Shown: piece after piece, positions 29,500 through 39,000 of the stretch
How the letters are laid out: each line of letters opens with the position of its first letter
How positions within the stretch are numbered: position 1 is the stretch's first letter
Assembly: GCF_029227915.1 (NCBI RefSeq)
Contig: NC_079880.1
Location: 7,070,001 to 7,134,000 of the forward strand
DNA: 64,000 nucleotides
Reading direction: 5' to 3'
DNA from: Hydractinia symbiolongicarpus
Taxonomy: Eukaryota > Cnidaria > Hydrozoa > Anthoathecata > Hydractiniidae
Translations under genes and position numbers: made by a program
Notes under the pieces: model-generated
Told to the model about the DNA's origin: nothing
The model's database searches: none
What the model saw: only the letters and a program-made list of their open reading frames with translations

Positions 29500-32454
29500 T
29501 AGCGCTTCATTTAAGAATTTAGATAAATAAGTCATTCTTTACTGTGGGACCAATCCTAGCCGTTATTGCACGCTGAAGAAATAGCGACAGTTTTAAAAAC
29601 TACATTTCATTGACTTTCTAAGAGTATCAATCCGTTTGAGTGACAACGGTTGAGTCAAATATTCGAACCAACATGTATTTCGTGATATTATTTCGGTACT
29701 ACTAGGTTGTATGGCTTTTAACAGTGAAACGATTGACTGTTGGACTTAATTGAACTGATTATGGACTGTGACCTTATAAATGTTAAAGTGAGACAATTGG
29801 GCTCCAAGAAATAACATTCTTCCTAATTTGACATGATTGCCGAAACTCAGCAATTACATTGGGCGCTGTGGTAGCGCTTCAATTGAAAATTAAGATAAAA
29901 AAGTAATTCTTTGCTGTGGGACCAATCTTAGCCGTTATCGCGCGCTGAAGAATTACAGACAGTTTCAAAAACTACATTTCATTGACTTTCTAAGGGTGTC
30001 AGTCCGTTTGAGTTACAACAGTTGGGTCACCTATTCGTACCAACATGTGCTTAGCGATATTTTTCTGATATTACTAGGTTGCATCGCTTTTAACAATGAA
30101 ACGATTGCCTGTGGGACTTAATTAAACTAACGTTGGACTGTGACCTAATAAATGTGATAAATGAGACAATTGCACTCCAAGAAATAACATTCTTCTTAAT
30201 TTGACGGGATTTCCGGAACTCAGCGATTACACTGGGCGCTGTGGTAGCGCATCATTTAAAAATTTAGATAAATAAGTCATTCTTTACTGTGGGACCAATC
30301 CAAGCCGTTATTGCGCTCTGAAGAAATATCGGCAGTTTCAAAAACTAATTTTCATTGACTTTCTAACCGTGTCAGTCCGTTTGAGTTACAATAGTTGTGT
30401 CACATATTCGTACCAACATGTATTTAGCGATATTTTTTTTGATATTACTAAGTTGCATCGGTTTTAACAATGAAACGAATGACTGTGGGACTTAATTAAA
30501 CTAACTTTGGACTACCACCTAATAAATGTGATAAATGAGAAAATTGGACTCCAAGAAATAACATTCTTCTCAATTTGACATGATTGCCGAAACTCAGCGA
30601 TTACACTGGGCCCTGTGGTAGCGCTTCATTTAAGAATTTAGATAAATTTGTCATTCTTAACTGGGGGACCAATCCTAGCCGTTATCGCGCCCTGAATAAA
30701 TAGCGACAGTTTCAAAAACTTCATTTCATTGACTTTCTAAGAGTATCAATCCGTTTGAGTTACAACGGTTGAGTCACATATTCGTAACAACATGTATTTC
30801 GTGATATTTTTCCGGTACTACTAGCTTGTATGGCTTTTAACAGTGAAACGATTGACTGTGGGATTTAATTGAACTGATTATGGGCTGTGACCTTAAAAAT
30901 GTTATAAGTGAGAGAAGCGGACTAAAAGAAATAACATTCTTTTTAATTTGACATGATTGCCGGAGCTCAGCGATGACACTTGGCGCTGTGGTAGCGCTTC
31001 ATTTAAGATTTTAGATAAATTAGTCATTCTTAACTGTGGGACCAATCTTAGCCGTTATCGCGCGCTGAAGAAATAGCGACAGTTTCAAAAACTACATTTC
31101 ATTGACTTTCTAAGAGTATCAATCCGTTTGAGTTACAACGGTTGAGTCACATATTCGTACCAACGTGTATTTCGTGATATTTTTCCGGTACTACTAGCTT
31201 TTATGGCTTTTAACAGTGAAACGATTGACTGTGGGACTTAATTGAACTGATTATGGACTGTGACCTTATAAATGTTAAAGTGAGACAATTGGACTCCAAG
31301 AAATAACATTCTTCCTAATTTGACATGATTGCCGAAACACAGCGATTACACTGGGCGCTGTGGTAGCGCTTCAATTAAAAATTAAGATAAAAAAGTCTTT
31401 CTTTACAGTGGGACCAATCTTAGCCGTTATCTCGCGCTGAAGAATTAGCGACAGTTTCAAAAACTACATTTCATTGACTTTTTAACGGTGTCAGTCCTTT
31501 TGAGTTACAACGGTTGGGTCACCTATTCGTACCAACATGTGTTTAGCGATATTTTTCTGATAATACAAGGTTGCATCGCTTTTAACAATGAAACGATTGA
31601 CTGTGGGACTTAATTGAACAAAACTTGGACTACGACCTAATAAATGTGATAAATGAGAAAATTGGACTCCAAGAAATAACATTCTTCTCAATTTGACATG
31701 ATTGCCGAACCTCAGCGATTACACTGGGCGCTGTGGTAGCACTTCATTTAAGAATTTAGATAAATAAGTCATTCTTTACTGTGGGACCAATCCTAGCCGT
31801 TATCGCGCGCTGAATAAATAGCGACAGTTTCAAAAACTACATTTCATTGGCTTTCTAACAGTATCAATCCGTTTGAGTTACAACGGTTGAGTCACATATT
31901 ACTACCAACATGTATTTCGTGCTATTTTCCGGTATTACTAGGTTGTATGGCCTTTACCAGTGAAACGATTGACTGTGGGACTTAATTGAACGGATTATGG
32001 ACTGTGACCTTAAAAATGTTATAAGTGAGACAAGCGGACTCAAAGAAATAACATTCTTTTTAATTTGACATGATTGCCGGAACTCAGCGATTACACTGGG
32101 AGCTGTGGTAGCGCTTCAATTAAAAATTAAGATTAAAAAGTCATTTTTTACTGCGGGAGCAATCCTAGGCGTTATCGCGCGCTAAAGAAATAGCGACAGT
32201 TTCGAAAACTACATTTCATTGACTTTTTAACGGTGTCAGTCCGTTTGAGTTACAACGGTTGGGTCACCTATTCGTACCAACATGTGTTTAGCGATATTTT
32301 TCTGATATTACTAGGTTGCATTGCATTTAACAATGAAACGATTGACTGTGAGACTTAATTGAACTAACTTTGGACTGTGACCTGATAAATGTGATAAATG
32401 AGACAATTGGACTCCAAGAAATAACATTCTTCTTAATTTGACGGGATTTCCGGA

Positions 32455-32458
32455 ACTC
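32455..32458. repeat. Target-site duplication, left copy (ACTC)
   Basis: The satellite reads CGGAACTC and then enters the poly-T run. The same four bases begin the right flank (ACTCAGCGATTACACTGGG). In uninterrupted monomers the site is GGAACTCAGCGATTAC with a single ACTC. Four bases is short for a LINE duplication, so chance overlap cannot be excluded. Confidence 0.7.
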
Positions 32459-32476
32459 TTTTTTCTTTTTTTTTTT
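32459..32476 (-). other. LINE poly-A tail
   Basis: On the plus strand the run is six T, one C, then eleven T, directly abutting the satellite bases GGAACTC. Read on the element's strand it is A11-G-A6, which marks the 3' terminus and fixes the orientation. The single interruption may be a substitution acquired after insertion. Confidence 0.9.
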
Positions 32477-32630
32477 CAATTTATTTAAAGTCGATTATTC
32501 GCATATTTACAATAGTTTCCAAAAAAAAAAAGCAATTAAGAAAACTAATCTAAATCGACTAAATTTTTTTATGTTTACAATAAAAAAAAATCATTTTTTT
32601 ATTTATATAAACAATAATAACAACAAAGTT
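32477..32630 (-). other. LINE 3' untranslated region with inverted repeat
   Basis: About 155 bp of A/T-rich sequence lie between the stop codon and the poly-A tail, with internal A-runs near 32520-32531 and 32581-32590. A perfect 8-bp inverted repeat, AGTCGATT at 32489-32496 and AATCGACT at 32553-32560, could form a stem with a 56-nt loop in the RNA. Some LINEs use a 3' stem-loop for template recognition by their reverse transcriptase; whether this element does is unknown. No second ORF is seen here. Confidence 0.7.
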
Positions 32631-35249
32631 CTATAAAGGGACCTTACATTCATCACAGTTACATTTAGATCCGTCCCACATTTTAATCATGCTTTTAAAA
32701 ACTTTAAGGTTGTCACATCGTTTCAAATGTGATGGTAGGTTATTCCAAATCTTTGGTCCCAGGGCTGATAAGCTATTAGTTCCAAAAGTCGCGGTCCTTT
32801 TCTTTGAGACTACCAAATTATTTTTATTTTGTTCTCTGACTGTCCTACCGTTATCATTTAAACAAAATATATCTTTCATAAAAAGAGGGCTGCTGTTATT
32901 TATAGTTTTAGAGATTTCTATACACAATGACCGTAAGCGATTTACATTCATGTGACTCTTGCTGGAATTTTTAAGTAAATTTTGGTATGTACTTACCGTA
33001 TCATTATACAGAAATCTTAATGCTCGTTTTTGTATCATTTCGACTTTAGATAAAGATTTAGAAGAAGAAAAATGCCATATAAGGGAACAATAATTGAAAT
33101 TTGCGTAGATAAAACTTTGAACTAAAATATATTTTGCTTGAAAGGATAAGAAACTTCTAAATCGAAATAAGGCATTTAGTTGGGCTGATGCTTTGCGACA
33201 CAAATCACTAACGTGTCTGTCAAAATTTGATTTATTGTCTATAGTCACACCTAGTAATTTCACGTTATTTTCACTTTCAATAGTTTTATTTCCTATGTTA
33301 AATTTTAGACCTAAATTATCTGCCTTATTCTTTGTCAGAATTATCGAGTAAAACTTTTCAGGGTTTGCAATCATTTTATTCTCTTTTAACCAGGAGAGGG
33401 CAGTTTTAGCTTCGTTTTCTAAAGTATTTATCAAATTAGGAATAGAATTTGAGAAGTTGGATATTGTGTTATCATCAGCGTAATTATGTAGCTTATATTT
33501 TTCTATAAAAAGAAACAAATCATTTATAAATATATTGAATATGATAGGTCCCAAAATAGAACCTTGTGGTACACCAGATAAGATAATTTGAAATAGACTA
33601 TAGATCCCATTTATTCGAGTGGCTTGCTCTCTATCAGTAAGATAAGATAGAATGAATTGAAGAGACTTATTGTCAAATCCGTAAGCAGCTAATTTCGCAA
33701 TTAGTAAGTCATGTGGTACACAGTCAAAAGCTTTTGAAAGATCCATCAAGATCGCACCCACCACATAATTCTTATCAAGTTTACTCTTCCATTCCTCTAT
33801 TAAGCGAATTAATACTTGTTGGGTACTATAGCATTTCCTATAGGCGGAGAGAAAGGTCGACAATTTTGATTCCATATAAGCGGTTATTTGTTCTTTCATA
33901 ACCCTTTCGTAAAATTTAGAAAAAACATTTAAAACACTGACAGGCCTGTAGTTTGATATTTTAGTTTTATCTTTTCCTCCCTTATCCAATGGCGTTACAG
34001 CAGCTCGCTTAGCTTTGCTTGGAAATTTGTTTGAAACTATGCTACTATTTATAGCATCTGTTAGTGGCGTTACTAGGTGCCTTTTTGCTAATTTTGTCAG
34101 CTTTGATGGTATTGTATCTTCACCTGTTGATACTTTGGTGTTTAAATCATTAAACAGTTTAGAAATTGTATTTTCATCAACTTCTTGGAATGTGAAGTTC
34201 TCATTGTTGTTAGAATCATTGATTTCCTTTATTTTAATGATACTTGGATGATTTTCAAAACTATCAACAATTTCTTCAATCATTTTTGACTTATCATTTA
34301 CATTCTTATATTTTATAGGATTTGGTTTCATGCCACAATAATTTTCTAAAATATTGATGTAGTATTCGTTGAAAAGTTTGGTTAGCTGTTTTTTATCAGT
34401 AACTAAACTTTCATTTTGAACGATCGCTATATCTCCTTTGCTTATTCCACTTTTATTTGATATCAAGGGTTTAACAGTTTCCCAAAACGTTTTTTTGGAA
34501 ATAAAACCTGATTCTGTTACCCTTTTGAAATGGTTTTTGATAGCCTTTTTGCGTAAATTTACACACTTGTTTCTCTGTTTCTTGTACGTGATTTTGTTTT
34601 CAGAAGTAGGATTTTTATTGTATTTATTTTTGAACCTAGACCTTGTATATATGGCCTTTTTTAACTCTTTTGTCATAAATGGTGCCTCGTTTCCACGCAG
34701 AGTTTTTTGCTTCTGTGGGGCATGCTTTTCTATGATAGATGTGAAAACATTGGTGAGGTTTTCATAATTCAGTTCAGGATCTTTACTATTACAAATAAAA
34801 TTTGCGTTCTCAACATCACGTAAAAAGTTGGCTTCATTAAAATTTTTGTAACTTCTGTAAATAATTTTCTTGGATGCTAAGCGTGCTAAATGAGATTTTA
34901 AAAATGTTGTTACCATTTGATGATGATCACTTAATCCTGTTTCACATGTTAGTGTGTGTTGAAAACATCTGGGTCTATTTGTAAGAATGACATCAATAGC
35001 TGTTCCGTTAGGACTAGCAAAACAACTTTTGTTTTTGACAAGATTTTCAAGACTAAAAATATCACAGAAATTATTTAAGGTTTCGAAACCAGAATCGTTC
35101 GAGTTATGGCAATCGATATTTATATCACCCATAATTATTATGTTTTCGACTTTAGATAGAGCTTTATTTAAAGCTATCTCTAATTCCTCAAAAAAGTTGT
35201 TTAAGTTTGAATAATGAGGTGGTCTATAAATACTGATAACTGTCCATGT
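32631..35249 (-). CDS. LINE ORF2 fragment: endonuclease C-terminus plus reverse transcriptase (5' partial)
   Basis: The frame is open from the truncation junction to a stop at 32631. The first internal ATG is at 35132 and gives 833 residues, but about 39 codons upstream also encode typical endonuclease sequence (VISIYRPP, then the GDINID block), so that ATG is not the natural start and the true N-terminus is lost. Numbering from that ATG, the endonuclease part shows GDINID (2-7), IDVILTN (46-52) and the SDHH catalytic block (68-71). The reverse transcriptase shows NYRPVSVL (394-401), MDLSKAFD (463-470, motif A with catalytic Asp464), SGVPQGSILGP (519-529), YADDN (551-555, catalytic Asp553/554) and LGVTID (627-632). 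A Cys-rich end, CNCDEC (824-829), resembles C-termini of related elements. The known role of this family is target nicking and target-primed cDNA synthesis. All visible RT catalytic residues are present, but the fragment cannot be autonomous. Confidence 0.93.
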   Translation of the reverse strand, partial: TWTVISIYRPPHYSNLNNFFEELEIALNKALSKVENIIIMGDINIDCHNSNDSGFETLNNFCDIFSLENLVKNKSCFASPNGTAIDVILTNRPRCFQHTLTCETGLSDHHQMVTTFLKSHLARLASKKIIYRSYKNFNEANFLRDVENANFICNSKDPELNYENLTNVFTSIIEKHAPQKQKTLRGNEAPFMTKELKKAIYTRSRFKNKYNKNPTSENKITYKKQRNKCVNLRKKAIKNHFKRVTESGFISKKTFWETVKPLISNKSGISKGDIAIVQNESLVTDKKQLTKLFNEYYINILENYCGMKPNPIKYKNVNDKSKMIEEIVDSFENHPSIIKIKEINDSNNNENFTFQEVDENTISKLFNDLNTKVSTGEDTIPSKLTKLAKRHLVTPLTDAINSSIVSNKFPSKAKRAAVTPLDKGGKDKTKISNYRPVSVLNVFSKFYERVMKEQITAYMESKLSTFLSAYRKCYSTQQVLIRLIEEWKSKLDKNYVVGAILMDLSKAFDCVPHDLLIAKLAAYGFDNKSLQFILSYLTDREQATRINGIYSLFQIILSGVPQGSILGPIIFNIFINDLFLFIEKYKLHNYADDNTISNFSNSIPNLINTLENEAKTALSWLKENKMIANPEKFYSIILTKNKADNLGLKFNIGNKTIESENNVKLLGVTIDNKSNFDRHVSDLCRKASAQLNALFRFRSFLSFQAKYILVQSFIYANFNYCSLIWHFSSSKSLSKVEMIQKRALRFLYNDTVSTYQNLLKNSSKSHMNVNRLRSLCIEISKTINNSSPLFMKDIFCLNDNGRTVREQNKNNLVVSKKRTATFGTNSLSALGPKIWNNLPSHLKRCDNLKVFKSMIKMWDGSKCNCDECKVPL

Positions 35250-35251
35250 CC

Positions 35252-35255
35252 ACTC
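35252..35255. repeat. Target-site duplication, right copy (ACTC)
   Basis: First satellite bases after the 5' end of the LINE. The satellite then continues as AGCGATTACACTGGGCGCTG, in phase with the left flank: monomer starts at 32407 and 35578 are 374 bp apart once 2797 bp (element plus one ACTC) are removed. Confidence 0.7.
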
Positions 35256-36059
35256 AGCGATTACACTGGGCGCTGTGGTAGAGCTTCATTGAAAAATTTA
35301 TATAAATAAGTCATTCTTTACTGTGGGACCAATCCTAGCCGTTATCGCGCGCTGAAGAAATATCGACAGTTTCAGAAACTAAATTTCATTGACTTTCTAA
35401 CGGTGTCAGTCCGTTTAAATTACAACGGTTGGGTCACATATTCGTACAAACATGTATTTAGCGATATTTTTTTTGATATTACTAAGTTGCATCGCTTTTA
35501 ACAATGAAACGAATGACTGTGGGACTTAATTGAACTAACTTTGGACTGTGACCTGATAAATGTGACAAATGAGACAACTGGACTCCAAGAAATAACATTC
35601 TTCTTAATTTGACGTGATTGCCGAAACTCAGCGATGACACTGGGCGCTGTGGTAGCGCTTCATTTAAGATTTTAGATAAATTAGTCATTCTTAACTGTGG
35701 GACCAATCTTAGCCGTTATCGCGCGCTGAAGAAATAGCGACAGTTTCAAAAACTACATTTCATTGACTTTCTAAGAGTATCAATCCGTTTGAGTTACAAC
35801 GGTTGAGTCACATATTCGTACCAACATGTATTTCGTGATATTTTTCCGGTACTACTAGCTTTTATGGCTTTTAACAGTGAAACGGTTGACTGTGGGACTT
35901 AATTGAACTGATTATGGACTACGACCTAATAAATGTGATAAATGAGAAAATTGGACTCCAAGAAATAACATTCTTCTCAATTTGACATGATTGCCGAACC
36001 TCAGCGATTACACTGGGCGCTGTGGTAGCACTTCATTTAAGAATTTAGATAAATAAGTC

Positions 36060-39000
36060 ATTTTTTTACTGTGGGACCAATCCTAGCCGTTACCACGCGC
36101 TGAACAAAGAGCGATAGTTTCAAAAGCTACATTTCATTGACTTTCTAACGGTGTCAGTCCGTTTGAGTTACAACGGTTGGGTCACATATTCGTGCCAACA
36201 TGTATTTAGCGATATTTTTCTGATATTACTAGGTTGCATTGCTTTTAACCATGAAACGATTGACTGTGGAACTTAATTGAACTAACTTTGCACTGTCACC
36301 TGATAAATGTGATAAATGAGACCATTGGATTCCAAGAAATAACATTCTTCTTAATTTGACGTGATTGTTGGAACTCAGCGATTGCACTGGGCGGTGTGGT
36401 AGCGCTTCATTTGAAAATTTAGATATGTAAGTCATTCTTTAATGTGCGAGCAATCCTATCCGTTATCGCGCGCTGAACAAAGAGCGATAGTTTCAAAAGC
36501 TACATTTCATTGACTTTCTAACGGTGTCAGTCCGTTTGAGTGGCAACGGTTGGGTCACATATTCGTACCAACATGTATTTAACGATATTTTTCTGATATT
36601 ACTAGGTTGCATTGCTTTTAACTATGAAACGATTGACTGTGGGACTTAATTGAACTAATTTTGCACTGTCACCTGATAAATGTGATAAAGGAGACAATTG
36701 GACTCCAAGAAATAACGTTCTTCTTAATTTGACATGATTGCCGAAACTCAGCGATTACTCTGGGCGCTGTGGTAGCGCTTCATTTAAGAATTATGCCAAA
36801 AAAACTCATTTTTTTACTGTGGGACCAATCCTAGCCGTTAACGCGCGGTGAAGAAATTGCAATAGTTTCAAGAACTATATTTCATTGACTTTCTAACGGT
36901 GTCAGTCCGTTTGAGTTACAACGGTTAGGTCACATATTCGTACCAACATTTATTTAGCAATATTTATCTGATATTACGAGGTTGCATCGCTTTTAACAGT
37001 GAAACGATTGCCTGTGGGACTTAATTGAACTAACTTTGGACTGTAACCTGATAAATGTGATAAATGATACAATTGAACTCCAAGAAATAACATTCTTCTT
37101 AATTTGATGTGAATGCCGAAACACAGCGATTACACTGGGCGCTGTTGTAGCGCTTCATTTAAAAATTTGGATAAATAAGTCATTCTTTACTGAGATCCAA
37201 TCCTAGCCGTTAACGCGCGGTGAAGAAATAGCAATAGTTTCAAGAACTATATTTCATTGACTTTCTAACGGTGTCAGTCCGTTTGAGTTACAACGTTAGG
37301 TCACATATTCGTACCAACATGTATTTAGCAATATTTATCTGATATTACGAGGTTGCATCGCTTTTAACAGTGAAACGATTGACTGTGGGACTTAATTGAA
37401 CTAACTTTGGACTGTAACCTGATAAATGTGATAAATGATACAATTGAACTCCAAGAAATAACAATCTTCTTAATTTGATGCGAATGCCGAAACACAGCGA
37501 TTACACTGGGCGCTGTTGTAGCGCTTCATATAAAAGTTTGGATAAATAAGTCATTCTTTACTGTGGGACCAATCCTTTCTATTATCGCGCGCTGAAGAAA
37601 TAGCGATAGTTTCAAAAACTACATTTCATTGACTTTTCTAACGGTGTCAGTCCGTTTGAGTTACAACGATTGGGTCACATATTCGTGCCAACATGTATTT
37701 AGCGATATTTTTCTGATATTACTAGGTTGCATCGCTTTTAACCATGAAACGATTGACTGTGGGACTTAATTGAACTAACTTTGCACTGTGACCTGATAAA
37801 TGTGATAAATGAGACCATTGGATTCCAAGAAATAACTTTCTTCTTAATTTGACGTGATTGTTGGAACTCAGCGATTGCACTGGGCGCTGTGGTAGCGCTT
37901 CATTTAAAATTTTAGATATGTAAGTCATTCTTTAATGTGCGACCAATCCTATCCGTTATCGCGCGCTGAAGAAATAGCGAGAGTTTCAAAAACTACATTT
38001 CATTGACTTTCTAACGGTGTCAGTCCGTTTCAGTTACAACGGTTGGGTCACATATTCGTGCCAACATGTATTTAGCGATATTTTTCTGATATTACTAGGT
38101 TGCATCGCTTTTAACCATGAAACGATTGACTGTGGAACTTAATTGAACTAACTTTGCACTGTCACCTGATAAATGTGATAAAGGAGACAATTGGACTCCA
38201 AGAAATAACATTCTTCCTAATTTGACATGATTGCCGAAACTCAGTGATTACACCCGGCGCTGTGGGAGCGCTTCATTTAAGAATTAAGCTGAAAAAGTCA
38301 TTTTTTTACTGTGGGACCAATCCTAGCCGTTACCACGCGCTGAACAAAGAGCGATAGTTTCAAAAGCTACATTTCATTGACTTTTTAACGGTGTCAGTCC
38401 GTTTGAGTGGCAACGGTTGGGTCACATATTCGTACCAACATGTATTTAGCGGTATTTTTCTGATATTACTAGGTTGCATCGCTTTTAACTATGAAACGAT
38501 TGACTGTGGGACTTAATTGAACTAATTTTGCACTGTCACTTGATAAATGTGATAAAGGAGACAATTGGACTCCAAGAAATAACGTTCTTCTTAATTTGAC
38601 ATGATTGCCGAAACTTAGCGATTACTCTGGGCGCTGTGGGAGCGCTTCATTTAAGAATTATGCCAAAAAAAGTCATTTTTTTACTGTGGGACCAATCCTA
38701 GCCGTTAACGCGCGGTGAAGAAATAGCAATAGTTTCAAGAATTACATTTCATTGACTTTCTAACGGTGTCAGTCCGTTTGAGTTACAACGGTCGGGTCAC
38801 ATATTCGTACCAACATGTATTTAACAATATTTATCTGATATTACTAGGTTGCATCGCTTTTAACAGTGAAACGATTGACTGTGGGACTTAATTGAACTAA
38901 CTTTGGACTGTAACCTGATAAATGTGATAAATGATACAATTGAACTCCAAGAAATAACATTCTTCTTAATTTGATGTGAATGCCGAAACACAGCGATTAC

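Larger units (their letters stand above)
1..32458. repeat. Satellite array, left arm (about 87 monomers of 372-373 bp)
   Basis: Head-to-tail tandem repeat. Using the landmark TTGGACTCCAAGAAAT and its variants as an arbitrary monomer start, copies begin at 1, 375, 747, 1119, 1492, 1865 and so on, giving a 372-374 bp spacing throughout. The best conserved part of the monomer is around TCCGTTTGAGTTACAACGG, followed by GGTCACATATTCGTACC and AACATGTATTT. The most variable parts are the segment after the CCAATCCTA motif and the stretch before the next TTGGACTCC. Variants such as GCGGACTCAAAG, TAGGACTCC and AAATTTCATTC recur at fixed multiples of the monomer, which shows higher-order organisation. 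Short open frames are interrupted and drift with monomer variants, so I call no gene here. The array continues off the left edge. A centromeric or pericentromeric location is an inference from architecture only. Confidence 0.97.
32459..35251 (-). mobile_element. 5'-truncated non-LTR retrotransposon (CR1/Jockey-type LINE)
   Basis: A 2793-bp insertion on the minus strand. At its 3' end (low coordinate) there is a poly-A tail, read as T6-C-T11 on the plus strand, after an A/T-rich 3' untranslated region of about 155 bp. The body encodes the C-terminal part of an apurinic-like endonuclease followed by a complete reverse transcriptase. The 5' end is cut within the endonuclease, so ORF1, the 5' UTR with any promoter, and the N-terminal endonuclease half are missing. 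This is the usual product of incomplete target-primed reverse transcription. The bases ACTC flank both sides. Without the element the host monomer is 374 bp, matching its neighbours. The coding frame has no stop from junction to terminus, suggesting a recent insertion. I cannot run a clade assignment; the CR1/Jockey group is judged from motif style. Confidence 0.95.
30990..36060. repeat. 5-monomer-spaced satellite duplication spanning the LINE
   Basis: Segments at about 30980-31230 and 35640-35880 share GCGATGACACT, AAGATTTTAGATAAATTAG and ACTAGCTTTTATGGC, offset by 4661 bp. Subtracting the 2797 bp of LINE plus duplicated ACTC leaves 1864 bp, five monomers. Further along, TACGACCTAATAAATG with GCCGAACCTCAGCG and GTGGTAGCACTTC is shared between about 31631-31790 and 35920-36060 at an offset of 4289 bp, one monomer less. 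The LINE therefore sits inside one copy of a duplicated block and was not itself duplicated. Confidence 0.7.

Noticed and set aside
1-32458. CRISPR array
   Set aside because: The repeat unit is about 372 bp with no unique spacers and no cas genes. It is a contiguous eukaryotic-type satellite.
32631-35132. Complete host gene or intact autonomous retrotransposon
   Set aside because: The reading frame continues past the first ATG into the junction, the endonuclease N-terminus and ORF1 are missing, and a poly-A tail with flanking ACTC marks a truncated retro-insertion.
32689-35214. Plus-strand ORFs of 62-109 residues within the LINE
   Set aside because: They overlap the long minus-strand endonuclease/RT frame, have low-complexity hydrophobic sequence and no recognisable domain. 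They are antisense shadows.
32459-35251. LINE as the boundary between two satellite families
   Set aside because: Monomers on both sides of the element are of the same left-arm type and in phase; the family switch is at about 36.06 kb.
36229-36435. 68-residue minus-strand ORF, with relatives at 37722-37928 and 44824-45030 and shorter kin at 31491-31691 and 35482-35706
   Set aside because: All are the same stretch of satellite monomer read on the minus strand where stops happen to be absent. They are missing from most monomers, have no recognisable domain, and simply follow satellite variation.
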